Below are positions 17,530 to 27,647 of a stretch of 64,000 nt of DNA, one piece after another; the first letter of the stretch is position 1, and the number at the start of each line of letters is the position of its first letter. Under the pieces are notes generated by a model. That model searched no databases and was not told the origin of the DNA. It was given only the letters and a program-made list of their open reading frames with translations. The stretch lies in assembly GCA_017439185.1 (NCBI GenBank), contig JAFRTM010000014.1:62001-126000 (forward strand), in the 5' to 3' direction. This DNA is from Bacteroidales bacterium. Its GTDB lineage: Bacteria; Bacteroidota; Bacteroidia; Bacteroidales; P3. The translations under genes were made by a program, and so were the position numbers.

Positions 17530-20500
17530 ATGAATACATATACGACATTTAAGAGAAGTGTGAAGGAGATAACGCGGTATTACATGTTGCTGGTGGAGGA
17601 GACCAAGAACCAGAGGCTCGTGGGGAGTACCAACGAGTGGGTCTTGGACAACTACTACATGATAAGCGAGCAGGAGAAGGTGATGAGGGTGGATTTGCGC
17701 AGCCGGGAGTTCAGGAGCATACCAGCGCGCCGACTGGCAGTGCTGGAGCAGTTGCTGATGGGAGTACTGAAGAAGTGTCACTACCAGCTTGACAAAAATC
17801 TGATGTTCAGATACATAAAGCAGGTGCAGGTGATGGAGAAAGACTATCTGTCGTATGTGGAAGTGTGTGCGTTGCTGCCGCTTATGAAATATGTGCTGAT
17901 CAGGCAGTTGGCGGAGCTCTGCAAAGAGATGGAGGAGAAGAAAGCCTACCACTATACGGTGACGGCCAAAGACCAAGCCGACGCCGAAAAGCTGAACGAA
18001 GCCGCCCAGGAGAACCTGCAAATGATGAACATCTTCAACTCGCTGAAGAAGATGTCGAAGCTGCCGATAGCCGAGCTTATCGATGCGGTGAGTTTTTCGG
18101 AGAAGCTGCTGAAAGGCGAGAAAGCCGGGAAGTACGACCAGATGCAGGACAAGACGAAGGACGATTACCGTGCAATGATAGTGAGGAGATGCAAAAAATG
18201 CGACAAGAAAGAGCACGACTTTGTGGAGGAGCTGGTGGCAAAAGCCGACGAAGAGGGAAAGCATGTAGGCTGGCTGCTGTTTCCGCCCAAGCGGTGGGAG
18301 GCACGGGCCCACGGATATGTGTGCATAGTGTCGGTGGCGACGATAGGGCTGGCACTTCTTGTTTCGGCATTGGTGAGCGGATGGAGCTGGGTGACGGCCG
18401 TGATGGCAGTGCTGCTGCTTGTGCCGATGAGCCAGTTGGTCATAGACCTGCTGAACCAGTTGCTCTACCGAATACACAAGCCCCGCGGGACTTTCAAGAT
18501 GAAGTTCAAAGACGGACTGATACCGAAAGAATACGCCACGATGGTCATAATGCCGACGATTCTGAAGAACAAAGCCCGTACCGAAGAGCTGCTGGACCAG
18601 TTGGAGATTTATTACCTTTCAAACATCAACCGGGCATCAGACGGCCAACGGCTTGAGAGAAGACAGCAAAACCTGTACTATACGCTGATAGGCGACGCAG
18701 CGGCAAGTCCCAACGAGACAATGCCGTGGGACGAGGAAGTGGTGGAAGCCGGCCTTGCCAAAGTGAAAGAGCTGAACGAAAAATACGGAGCGCCGATATT
18801 CAACTTCGTCTATCGCAAAAGGGCATGGAGCGACGGAGAGAAGTGCTGGCTCGGGTACGAGCGCAAAAGAGGAGCCATCCTGCACTTCAACGACCTGCTG
18901 CTCGGCGAGACCGAGGAGGCAGACAAAGCGAAGCGGTTCAGGTGCGAGACGATAAGCGAATGGAGAGAGCGAGTGGGAGTGCCGATACAATTTGTGATAA
19001 CCCTGGATACCGATACCGAGCTGGTGCTTTATTCCGCCCAAAAGCTGATCGGAGCCATGGCCCATCCGCTGAACCGGGCCAAGCTGAGCAGCGACGGGCG
19101 GAGAGTGGACAGCGGCTACGGAATAATGCAGCCGCGAGTCAACGTAGATGTAGAAGTTACCAACAAGAGCCGCTACGCACAGCTGTTTGCCGGGCTGGGC
19201 GGCCTCGACGTCTATACCACAGCCTCGTTTGAGCTATACCAGGACATCTTCAACGAAGGTTCGTTCTGCGGAAAAGGAATCTACGACCTGAAAGTATTCC
19301 AGCAAGTTCTCAAAGGGACATTCCCCGAAAACCTGATACTCAGCCACGACCTAATAGAAGGTTGCCATATCCGTTGCGGACTGATCAACGACGTAGAACT
19401 GTTCGACGACAACCCGTCAAACTATATAGACGACGCCAAGCGCCACCACCGCTGGACCAGGGGAGACTGGCAGATAATAGCATGGCTCGGCAACCGGGTG
19501 CGCAACGAGAAGGGAGAGAGAGTAAAGAACCAGGTAAACACAATAGGCCGCTGGAAGATCTTCGACAACCTGCGCCGCAGCGTTTTGAGCCTTTCGATAA
19601 TGGTGGCCGTCGTGGCAGGATATGTGGTTGCCTTGCTGAATCCCCAGATGGAGATAGCACCCGGCTGGTTTGTGCTTGCCGCCCTGGTGGCCGTAGCAAG
19701 TCCTATAGTGTTCTTTATCTTGGGACAAATCACCAAAGTGCCCAACTTCGGGAAACGTTACCACTACTATGCCACGTTGATGCGCGGTTTCAGAGTGATA
19801 ATAGACCGGTCGCTGGTACAGTTCGCCCTGCTGCCCAAAGAGGCGTGGATGTACACTGACGCAGTGGTCAGAGCCTGCTACCGCATGTGGTTCAGCCACA
19901 GAAACCTGTTAAACTGGATTACGAGCGACGAAGCGTCCAAAAGCACCAAAGGAACATTGGGAGACTATATCGGCAAATTCTGGTTCAACTATGTATGCGC
20001 CATTCTGCTTACCGGAATAGTGGTCTGCGGCAAGTTGTGGCTTGGAGCGGAAGTCTCGTTATGGGCGGCAATAGCCGCAGGTTTCTGCGTACTGACCTGG
20101 ATTGGAGCCCCGTTCCTTATGTACTGGCTGGGAAAGAAATTTGTGCAGGACAAGAAGACCTTGAACGAGAAAGAGACCGGACAGGTGAGGCAGCTGGCCA
20201 AAGACACGTGGAACTTCTTCGACACGATGCTTGCCGAAGACACCAACTGGCTGATTCCCGACAACTACCAACTCAACAGAGAGCAAAAGACCGACTATAA
20301 AACGTCACCGACCAATATAGGATATTCAATGACCGCCGTGATAAGTGCCGCCGAACTGGGATTCATCACCCACAGGGAGGCACAAAACCGACTGTCGCAC
20401 ATATTGAGCACCGTCTCAATACTCGAGAAATGGAACGGGCACCTGTATAACTGGTACGACGTCCACTCACTCAAGGCACTGCCGAACTTCTTCATCTCCA

Positions 20501-23500
20501 CCTGCGACAGCGGCAACTTTGTAGCCTGCCTGTATGTGGTGAAAGGATATCTCACGGCACACAACGACAACGAAAAGTGCGACTCGCTGATAGCTACAGT
20601 CTGTCGAATGATTGACAATACAGACTTTTCAAAACTCTACAATCCCGAACTTGACGTATTCAGCATAGGTTACGACACCTGCAGCTACACCCTCCTACCC
20701 TACCACTACAACAACTTTGCCTCCGAGGCAAGACTGACCAGTTTCCTCACCATAGCCCAAGGCGATGCGCCCTATAAGCACTGGTTCTGCCTGGACAAGA
20801 CCCTCGTGCAATACAAAGGATACAAAGGCGTTGCCTCATGGTACGGCACATTGTTCGAATACTTTATGCCGCTCATCTTCCTGCCGACATTCAAGCACAC
20901 CCTGATGGACGAGACCTACAGTTTCGCCATAATGGCACAAAAAGCATTCATCAAGAATTCCAAGGTAGAGATACAAACACCAAAAGCCATGCCGTGGGGA
21001 ATATCGGAGACCGCCTACAACGAACTCGACGACGCACAAAACTATAAATACCACGCATTCGGGGTGCCATATCTGAAATTCCAGAACACCACGCCAGACC
21101 GAATTGTCATATCGCCATACAGTTCACTGATGACCATCGGCATCAACGATAAGGCCGTATATGAAAATATCGAACGTTTCATCTCGCTCGGCATGTACAA
21201 CGAAGGGATGGGATTCTTCGAAAGCTATGACGAAGAAGACCAGGTGCCGGTCAAAGCCCATTATGCCCACCATCAGGGAATGATCCTGGCATCGCTTGCC
21301 AACTACCTCGCAGGCCATTGCATCCAGAACTACTTTATGTTCGAGCCTACCATGCGTTCGATGGAGACGCTGCTGAAAGAAAAGGCTCAAGTGAAACCTT
21401 ACATAGACCTCAAGGTTACACAGTATAAACGCTACCGTTACAGCAAAGTGCAGACCGAGAGTGACGCACGGGACTACGACGGAATAGCCAACGTGCCGGA
21501 AATAGGAGTCATCAGCAACGGACAATATACCGTATTGCTGAACGACCGAGGCAGCGGGTTCTCACGTTTCCGCAACATAATGCTGAACCGCTACCGCAAA
21601 ATCAGCGCAGACCACTACGGCACCTATCTCTATATCCGCAACCTTAAAACCGACCACCTGTGGACAGCCACCTACGCTCCACTCGACATAATGCCCGAAA
21701 GCTACCATGTGTCATTTGCCAGCGACAAAATACGCTACTTACGCAACGACAACTCGGTAGAGACCAAGACAGAAGTGAGCGTGCTGAAAGACCGCAGTGC
21801 CGAAATCAGACGCTACACATTCACAAACAACAGCGATTCCGACATAGACCTCGAGATAACTACATACGGAGAAGTGGTATTGTCCACCTGCGCCGAGGAC
21901 GAGAACCACAGAGTGTTCAACGCCATGAAGATACTCTCAGAATACGACCTCGATCACGAGTCGCTGATATTCTCCCGACCAGGCTCCCACAACACTCGCC
22001 ACTTCATGCTGCACAAACTATGGGTAGCCACCAACGAAGAAGCAGGAATCATGAACCTCGAGATTGCCGAATACGAGACTTCGCGAGTCAAGTTCCTCGG
22101 CAGAGGAGGCAGCCTGAGGCACGCCGACATAATAGAGAACCGACGGACACTTTCGGGAACGGTGGGAACGACGCTTGACCCAATAATGAGTATGCGCAGA
22201 AGATTACATCTGCCTGCCGGACGCCAGGTGGAGGCCTACGTTATCACCGCATATTCCAAATCGCGCGACCAACTGCTACAACTGGTGGAGCAATACCAGT
22301 CACCGTCCGACATTGAACACGCCTTTGAGACAGCCTCCGTGTTCAACAATATGCGTAATGACATGTCGCTCTTGAAGGGAGCACAGATGCGCCTATACAA
22401 CAATATAGCCAAATATATGGCCCAGACGGCAACTCTCGGAGCCAACCGCCAACAGATTATAGCCGACAACACACTCTCACAGAGTGGGCTCTGGAGGTTT
22501 GGCATCAGTGGAGACTTGGCGATATTGCTTATGGAGGTCGACAGCATGCAACGCTCAGGATTTGCGAAAGAGATGTTGCGCGCATTTGAATATTACAAAG
22601 TACACGGACTTGTACTCGACCTGGTATTCATCAACGACGCTAAAGGTTCCGACCACGAAGCCCTCTCCCACTTTATCCACAATATGGCCTCGACCGAACA
22701 CCTATGGGCCCAACACAGCGATATGGGCAGAGTTTATGTTCTTGACGGCTCGTCGGTCACGCCAGCCGAACGCACCTTGCTACGTACGGTTGCCCGCCTC
22801 ACCTTCTCAACACATCCCGACGCCACAGGCAACACACCGCGTATCGAGCAGCAGCTCTCGGCGCTGGAGGCCGCGAACCAGCACTATCAGCACAAGATAG
22901 AATACCCGCTGCTGAAACCCAAGAAAGAATACAGAGTGTGGAGCGACCTTGATTTCTATAACCAATATGGCGGATTCGACAATAACGGACAAGACTATGT
23001 GGTGACCAACACCAACACACCGATGCCGTGGGTGAACGTTATCGCCAATCCAGGAGTCAGAGAAGACGGAAGCCGTACAGGAGTCTTCGGCTGTGTGGTC
23101 AGTTCCACGATGGCCGGATTCTCGTTTGTGAATAATGCCCAACAGTTCAAGCTCACCGGATGGAGCAATGACATAGTGCGCGACAATGCCAGCGAGATGC
23201 TGCTCATCAATGGCCACCAGTTTGTGCCCGCCACAGCACGCCACGGACAGGGATTCTCGGCCTTCGATGCGGAATACGACGGACTAAAGGTTGCCGTGCG
23301 ACTGTTTGTGAACATTTACAAGTCGGAGAAATACTACCAGATAAAACTGACCAACCTGCAAGACCAAGCACAGAGCGTCAAACTGCAGATGGTTTACAAA
23401 CTTGTACTCGGAATGTGTGAGGAGCAGACCTCGCGATACCTGCACTCCGAATGGCATCCGACATCCAACACACTGGCAATCCGCAACGTGTATCACCCAA

Positions 23501-25209
23501 TCTACCACGACACCCGACTGCTTCTGTCGGCCACCCAACCGCTTACGGACATTTCCCTGGACTATCCAAACCGCAAGACGTTGGGCCTCACGATAGAAGT
23601 GCCGGCATCGTCAGACAAGGAGATCTCATTCGTGATGGCCGCCGACAATGTTTCAGATACCATACCGCTGGCAGAGTACACAATAGACTATATCAATGAG
23701 GCATACTCACAAGTGGTAAACTATTGGAACAGGCAACTCTCGGCAATACAAGTGGACACTCCCGACAAGTCGTTCAACTACATGCTGAACCGATGGTACC
23801 TCTACCAAGTGTGCTCTTCGAGACTTTATGCACGTGCAGGATTCTACCAGGTTGGAGGAGCTACCGGTTTCCGCGACCAACTGCAAGACGTGATGAGCCT
23901 GTTATACAGCAATCCCGAATATGCCCGCCGTCAGATTCTTGACCATGCCGCCCACCAGTTTGCCGAGGGCGATGTGCTGCACTGGTGGCACGAGAGCATG
24001 CACCTGGGAGCACGGACGACGTTCTCGGACGACTACCTCTGGCTTGTGTATGTCACGAACCAATATGTGCAAGTTACAGGCGACACGGGAATTCTCTCGG
24101 AACTTGTACCATTCTGCCAAGCCGAGCAACTGCCTGCCGGCGTGGCGGAGAGAGGACTCAACTATGCAGTGCCGGCGACTCCCGACGATCCCAATTTCGA
24201 GTATGCCACACTTTATGAGCATCTCCGGAGAGCCATTAACCGTTCGATCCACCGTATAGGAGTTCATGGACTGCCGCTCATGGGTTGCGGAGACTGGAAC
24301 GACGGCATGTCTGCCATTGGTGTCGAAGGAAAGGGAGAAAGCGTATGGGTCGCCATGTTTCTGGTTGACCTGCTGCCCAAGATGTGCCGACTTACCGAGC
24401 TTATGCCGTCGGCCGACCTTTCGTACACACAGGAGATTTCCGATTTCAGAGAGCGCCTGCTCGTCGCCCTACGCGAGAATGCCTGGGACGGAGCCTGGTT
24501 CCTGAGAGCATATTTCGACAACGGCGATCCTGTGGGGTCACGTAACAACACGGAATGCCAAATAGACCTGATATGCCAAGCGTGGAGCATCCTTGCCTCG
24601 GTGGCCACACCGGAACAGAGAGAATCCATCATTCGCGAGACAAACAACAGACTTGTCAACCGCGAGCACGAAATCATACAACTTCTCACCCCGCCCTTCC
24701 AGCACTCACAGCCTTCGCCAGGATACATCATCAACTATCCTCCGGGAGTACGCGAGAACGGTGGACAATACACCCATGGCGCGATGTGGTGGATACAGGC
24801 TCAGCTGCAAGCAGGCAACAATGACATCGCTTACTACCTCTACTCTATCATCAATCCAATACACCGAACACAGTCACTTGCAGATGTGCTCAAATATAAG
24901 GTTGAACCTTATTGTATCGCAGCCGACATATACTCGAACCCGCAACACCCCGGCCGTGGAGGCTGGACATGGTACACCGGTTCGGCATCGTGGGCATACA
25001 AGACTGCCATCGAGAACATTCTCGGATTCACACTCAACGGCTCGGCCCTTACCATTGCACCGCACATACCTTCCGACTGGCAGCAATTCTCCATCACTTA
25101 CCGTTTCGGCTCTGCCACTTACCACTTCCACTACCACGCATCGGCAACCACACCTTACTCCATGCAACTCGTCGACGACGGTCAGGAGCATAATATAGAG
25201 ATTCGGTAA
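17530..25209 (+). CDS. cyclic beta-1,2-glucan synthase-like protein (GT84 plus GH94 regions)
   Basis: 2559 residues, near the 2800-residue size of NdvB/Cgs proteins. After a helical N-terminus, membrane segments lie at about 260-320, 690-750 and 840-880. Between the first two is a glycosyltransferase region with LDTDTELVLYSAQKLIGAMAHP (Asp-rich nucleotide-sugar motif) and a later RWTRGDWQ (QxxRW-like). The C-terminal half has two glycoside-phosphorylase-like parts; MGCGDWNDGMSA near residue 2260 carries the Asp expected of GH94. Family knowledge: these enzymes polymerise UDP-glucose on themselves, set chain length by phosphorolysis and release cyclic glucans to the periplasm. No exporter or modifying gene is adjacent. 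It is unusual in Bacteroidales; base composition does not differ visibly from its neighbours. Confidence 0.88.
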   Translation: MNTYTTFKRSVKEITRYYMLLVEETKNQRLVGSTNEWVLDNYYMISEQEKVMRVDLRSREFRSIPARRLAVLEQLLMGVLKKCHYQLDKNLMFRYIKQVQVMEKDYLSYVEVCALLPLMKYVLIRQLAELCKEMEEKKAYHYTVTAKDQADAEKLNEAAQENLQMMNIFNSLKKMSKLPIAELIDAVSFSEKLLKGEKAGKYDQMQDKTKDDYRAMIVRRCKKCDKKEHDFVEELVAKADEEGKHVGWLLFPPKRWEARAHGYVCIVSVATIGLALLVSALVSGWSWVTAVMAVLLLVPMSQLVIDLLNQLLYRIHKPRGTFKMKFKDGLIPKEYATMVIMPTILKNKARTEELLDQLEIYYLSNINRASDGQRLERRQQNLYYTLIGDAAASPNETMPWDEEVVEAGLAKVKELNEKYGAPIFNFVYRKRAWSDGEKCWLGYERKRGAILHFNDLLLGETEEADKAKRFRCETISEWRERVGVPIQFVITLDTDTELVLYSAQKLIGAMAHPLNRAKLSSDGRRVDSGYGIMQPRVNVDVEVTNKSRYAQLFAGLGGLDVYTTASFELYQDIFNEGSFCGKGIYDLKVFQQVLKGTFPENLILSHDLIEGCHIRCGLINDVELFDDNPSNYIDDAKRHHRWTRGDWQIIAWLGNRVRNEKGERVKNQVNTIGRWKIFDNLRRSVLSLSIMVAVVAGYVVALLNPQMEIAPGWFVLAALVAVASPIVFFILGQITKVPNFGKRYHYYATLMRGFRVIIDRSLVQFALLPKEAWMYTDAVVRACYRMWFSHRNLLNWITSDEASKSTKGTLGDYIGKFWFNYVCAILLTGIVVCGKLWLGAEVSLWAAIAAGFCVLTWIGAPFLMYWLGKKFVQDKKTLNEKETGQVRQLAKDTWNFFDTMLAEDTNWLIPDNYQLNREQKTDYKTSPTNIGYSMTAVISAAELGFITHREAQNRLSHILSTVSILEKWNGHLYNWYDVHSLKALPNFFISTCDSGNFVACLYVVKGYLTAHNDNEKCDSLIATVCRMIDNTDFSKLYNPELDVFSIGYDTCSYTLLPYHYNNFASEARLTSFLTIAQGDAPYKHWFCLDKTLVQYKGYKGVASWYGTLFEYFMPLIFLPTFKHTLMDETYSFAIMAQKAFIKNSKVEIQTPKAMPWGISETAYNELDDAQNYKYHAFGVPYLKFQNTTPDRIVISPYSSLMTIGINDKAVYENIERFISLGMYNEGMGFFESYDEEDQVPVKAHYAHHQGMILASLANYLAGHCIQNYFMFEPTMRSMETLLKEKAQVKPYIDLKVTQYKRYRYSKVQTESDARDYDGIANVPEIGVISNGQYTVLLNDRGSGFSRFRNIMLNRYRKISADHYGTYLYIRNLKTDHLWTATYAPLDIMPESYHVSFASDKIRYLRNDNSVETKTEVSVLKDRSAEIRRYTFTNNSDSDIDLEITTYGEVVLSTCAEDENHRVFNAMKILSEYDLDHESLIFSRPGSHNTRHFMLHKLWVATNEEAGIMNLEIAEYETSRVKFLGRGGSLRHADIIENRRTLSGTVGTTLDPIMSMRRRLHLPAGRQVEAYVITAYSKSRDQLLQLVEQYQSPSDIEHAFETASVFNNMRNDMSLLKGAQMRLYNNIAKYMAQTATLGANRQQIIADNTLSQSGLWRFGISGDLAILLMEVDSMQRSGFAKEMLRAFEYYKVHGLVLDLVFINDAKGSDHEALSHFIHNMASTEHLWAQHSDMGRVYVLDGSSVTPAERTLLRTVARLTFSTHPDATGNTPRIEQQLSALEAANQHYQHKIEYPLLKPKKEYRVWSDLDFYNQYGGFDNNGQDYVVTNTNTPMPWVNVIANPGVREDGSRTGVFGCVVSSTMAGFSFVNNAQQFKLTGWSNDIVRDNASEMLLINGHQFVPATARHGQGFSAFDAEYDGLKVAVRLFVNIYKSEKYYQIKLTNLQDQAQSVKLQMVYKLVLGMCEEQTSRYLHSEWHPTSNTLAIRNVYHPIYHDTRLLLSATQPLTDISLDYPNRKTLGLTIEVPASSDKEISFVMAADNVSDTIPLAEYTIDYINEAYSQVVNYWNRQLSAIQVDTPDKSFNYMLNRWYLYQVCSSRLYARAGFYQVGGATGFRDQLQDVMSLLYSNPEYARRQILDHAAHQFAEGDVLHWWHESMHLGARTTFSDDYLWLVYVTNQYVQVTGDTGILSELVPFCQAEQLPAGVAERGLNYAVPATPDDPNFEYATLYEHLRRAINRSIHRIGVHGLPLMGCGDWNDGMSAIGVEGKGESVWVAMFLVDLLPKMCRLTELMPSADLSYTQEISDFRERLLVALRENAWDGAWFLRAYFDNGDPVGSRNNTECQIDLICQAWSILASVATPEQRESIIRETNNRLVNREHEIIQLLTPPFQHSQPSPGYIINYPPGVRENGGQYTHGAMWWIQAQLQAGNNDIAYYLYSIINPIHRTQSLADVLKYKVEPYCIAADIYSNPQHPGRGGWTWYTGSASWAYKTAIENILGFTLNGSALTIAPHIPSDWQQFSITYRFGSATYHFHYHASATTPYSMQLVDDGQEHNIEIR

Positions 25210-25236
25210 AAAAACATAGCGACCGATATGTCCGTA

Positions 25237-25346
25237 GTTTTGCTCATTCGAGCAAGACGTTGCTCCATAGTTGCTCCATGGTTGCTCCATGGTTCATTAA
25301 TGGTTGATTCGTGTTTCATTCGTGTTTCATTCGTGTTTAGTCTGAT
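25237..25346. repeat. 11-bp-period degenerate array C
   Basis: The clearest array. In register from 25259, successive 11-mers include GTTGCTCCATA, GTTGCTCCATG twice, GTTCATTAATG, GTTGATTCGTG and TTTCATTCGTG twice, so the unit changes gradually along the array. Two weaker in-register units precede them from 25237. It begins 28 bp after the glucan synthase stop. Eleven is not a multiple of three and the frames contain stops, so it is not coding. Confidence 0.9.
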
Positions 25347-25510
25347 ATCCCGCAGGCTGATCAGGCTTGGGGGGTACGACATGATCATATTTCAGCATAC
25401 TATCCTGAAAATGAAGCAATAAGATAAGACAGACAACACTCCATTGCGCCTTTTAATAATTTTTAACATTATATTTTAGAAAACCGATAAAACGATTCGA
25501 GTTTTATTAG

Positions 25511-25518
25511 TACTTTTG
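25511..25518 (+). promoter_or_regulatory. putative -7 box of the tetR-RND operon
   Basis: TACTTTTG followed by CA, 106 bp before tetR. No clear TTG at -33. Confidence 0.55.
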
Positions 25519-25558
25519 CAAACTCAAACGGGGAACCTTAATAACATAAAACGTATAG

Positions 25559-25582
25559 TTAGTTAACTAATTACATGTAATT
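25559..25582. promoter_or_regulatory. paired palindromes, candidate TetR operators
   Basis: TTAGTTAACTAA (25559-25570) and AATTACATGTAATT (25569-25582) are both perfect palindromes, directly adjacent, and sit between the -7 box and the tetR start. Position and symmetry fit an autoregulatory operator bound by a TetR dimer; this is inference. Confidence 0.55.
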
Positions 25583-25623
25583 TAACCGAGAAATAATTAG
25601 AATCAAAATATAAAAAAAAGTTT

Positions 25624-26259
25624 ATGGCACTGAATCAAGAGACCGTTATAGAGGTTGCGAAGGAGATGATGAGGCAAGAGGGATGTCGGAGAATCACGAT
25701 GGACGATATCAGTCAGAAATTACGTATAAGCAAGCGTACGCTGTATGAGAACTTTGCCAATAAAGAGGTATTGGTCGAGGCGGTGTTGGAAAATGTAAAA
25801 GCGGAGTTGGATGGCCGCAAACAACAATATAAGGAGCGGTTAAGAAAGACTGGCGACGACCCGTTGCTGGTAATGCTTTTTGCCATCAAGCACTTTGAAA
25901 ACTATAACTACGAGTACTCGAAACTCATGGAGGAAGCGAATGTGATGTATCCGGATATAATGGACCGATTGTTCATGCCCGGAGGAGACGAGTGCGAGTC
26001 GGACATAGTTGCAGAACTGACGAAGATGGAGGAGTCGGGGAGTTTGCGTAAGGGTGTGGACAAGGAAATCCTGGCACGAAGCGTAATTTGGTATGTCACT
26101 GCCATTTTGAAAGACAAGAAGATAGGCTACGAGACAAGTGTAAAGATGATCCGGGAGGTTGTGTTCTCGACAATCCGCGGAATATTGTCGCTTGAGAAGG
26201 TGGTTGAATATGAGCAGAAGGAGAAAGCGATGAGAGATGAACTTTCAATGGGGAACTGA
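25624..26259 (+). CDS. TetR/AcrR family transcriptional regulator
   Basis: 211 residues. The N-terminal helix-turn-helix (about 8-55) reads MMRQEGCRRITMDDISQKLRISKRTLYENFANKEVL, the classic TetR signature. The rest is an all-helical ligand-binding and dimer domain with no known ligand pocket visible by eye. It is first in a run with TolC, adaptor and RND pump genes on the same strand, so it most likely represses this efflux operon. The palindromes at 25559-25582 are the natural candidate operators. Confidence 0.93.
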   Translation: MALNQETVIEVAKEMMRQEGCRRITMDDISQKLRISKRTLYENFANKEVLVEAVLENVKAELDGRKQQYKERLRKTGDDPLLVMLFAIKHFENYNYEYSKLMEEANVMYPDIMDRLFMPGGDECESDIVAELTKMEESGSLRKGVDKEILARSVIWYVTAILKDKKIGYETSVKMIREVVFSTIRGILSLEKVVEYEQKEKAMRDELSMGN

Positions 26260-26303
26260 GATTTTGTAAGATAATAATATAAGGAATATATATAATAAGT
26301 AAT

Positions 26304-27614
26304 ATGAAACTAAAAAGAGGAATAGCAGCATTGGGACTAATGGTGACCCTTACAGCAGGAGCCTGGGCCCAGGGGACGCTGAACCTATCGCTCAGAGAAG
26401 CACAAGACTATGCCGTAGAGCATAATTATGCCATGCAGAACGCATCGCTGGATGTTAAAAAGGCTGAGGCGGCGAAATGGGAGACCATCACGACTATGTT
26501 CCCGCAGGTAAGCGCATCGTTCGACTACCAGAACATGTGCGGATATGAGATGGTGATGCATATGGGGCCCACAGAGATTGGAATACCGCTGAACCCAAAC
26601 GGAACATTCGGAGTTACTGCAAGCGTAGCTTTGACGGCTCAGCAGATTATGGGAAGTGTTATCGGCAAGATAAGCGAAGAGATGAGCGATATCACACGCA
26701 GACAGACAGAGCAGAACACTCGTGCAAACGTGAAGAGTGTTTATGTGAGCATCTTGGTGATGGAAGACGTTGTGAAGTTGCTGGACTCAAGCCTTGCAAA
26801 TCTTGAGTCTATAGAAGAGACCACCCAGTCTGCCGTTGACGCCGGCGCCAGCGAGCAGATAAGTGCCGACAAAGTAAGCGTACAGGTAGCCAGCCTGAAA
26901 AGCACCATAAACTCGAACAAGAGGAGCCTGCAGATGCTGTACAACTCGCTGCTCTTGCAACTGGGAGCCGACGTAAACACCAAAATATCTCTAACCACTC
27001 CATTGGACGACATCCTGAATGTTGACGAGGCTGCCCAACTGACGATGGGAGGGTTTGACATGGAGCGCAACTACGACTACCAGACACTCGTTCAAAGCGA
27101 GAAGCTTGCAAAGAACCAGGTGACGCTGGCTTGGCTGGACTTCACCCCTACCCTATCGGCATACTACCAATATAGCTACAAGACCTATTTCGGCAAAGAC
27201 GAAGGAATGAATATGACCCCGCCGAACGTGATAGGAGCCAGCGTAAAGCTGCCTATATGGAAATCAGGTACGCGTGCGGCAAGCATAAAGAAGGCAAAAA
27301 TCGCCCTGCAACAGATGGAAAACACAAAAAAACAGGCTGAAGACGGCCTGCAGGTGCAGTACAAACAGCTGTGCTACGACCTGGTGACTGCCCTGGAAAC
27401 CTATAATATTCAGAAGAAGAACCTCGATGTTACGATGAGGGTGATGAAGAACACATCGGAGAAGTTCAAATATGGACACGCCTCGAACCTTGACATAACA
27501 ACGGCATCCACCGACATCATCACAGCACAGAGCAATTATATACAGGCCGTGATGAGCGTGTTGAGCGCACAGGTGTCGCTGGAAAACCTTATGGGCGAAG
27601 CGGAAGAAGATTAA
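26304..27614 (+). CDS. TolC-family outer membrane efflux protein
   Basis: 436 residues with a signal peptide (about 1-22, ending AWA). The mature sequence holds two OEP-type repeats of long helices with short strands (LSLREAQDYAVEHNYAMQNASLDVKKAEAAKW, then YDYQTLVQSEKLAKNQVTLAWLDFTPTLSAYYQYSY). Family knowledge: it trimerises into the outer-membrane channel of a tripartite pump. It lies 44 bp after tetR and 33 bp before the adaptor gene. Confidence 0.93.
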   Translation: MKLKRGIAALGLMVTLTAGAWAQGTLNLSLREAQDYAVEHNYAMQNASLDVKKAEAAKWETITTMFPQVSASFDYQNMCGYEMVMHMGPTEIGIPLNPNGTFGVTASVALTAQQIMGSVIGKISEEMSDITRRQTEQNTRANVKSVYVSILVMEDVVKLLDSSLANLESIEETTQSAVDAGASEQISADKVSVQVASLKSTINSNKRSLQMLYNSLLLQLGADVNTKISLTTPLDDILNVDEAAQLTMGGFDMERNYDYQTLVQSEKLAKNQVTLAWLDFTPTLSAYYQYSYKTYFGKDEGMNMTPPNVIGASVKLPIWKSGTRAASIKKAKIALQQMENTKKQAEDGLQVQYKQLCYDLVTALETYNIQKKNLDVTMRVMKNTSEKFKYGHASNLDITTASTDIITAQSNYIQAVMSVLSAQVSLENLMGEAEED

Positions 27615-27647
27615 AATGAAATTTCAAGAATAAAAACACTACACTAT

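Larger units (their letters stand above)
25210..25623. other. intergenic region between the glucan synthase and TetR genes
   Basis: No gene seen in 414 bp. It holds an 11-bp-period array (25237-25346), an AT-rich stretch, a -7 box (25511-25518) and two adjacent palindromes (25559-25582) before tetR. Confidence 0.7.

Noticed and set aside
25237..25346. CRISPR array
   Set aside because: Units are 11 bp with no spacers and drift in sequence; no cas genes are present.
25228..25422. Small open frames across array C
   Set aside because: They translate the 11-bp repeats in shifting frames and show no conserved peptide pattern.
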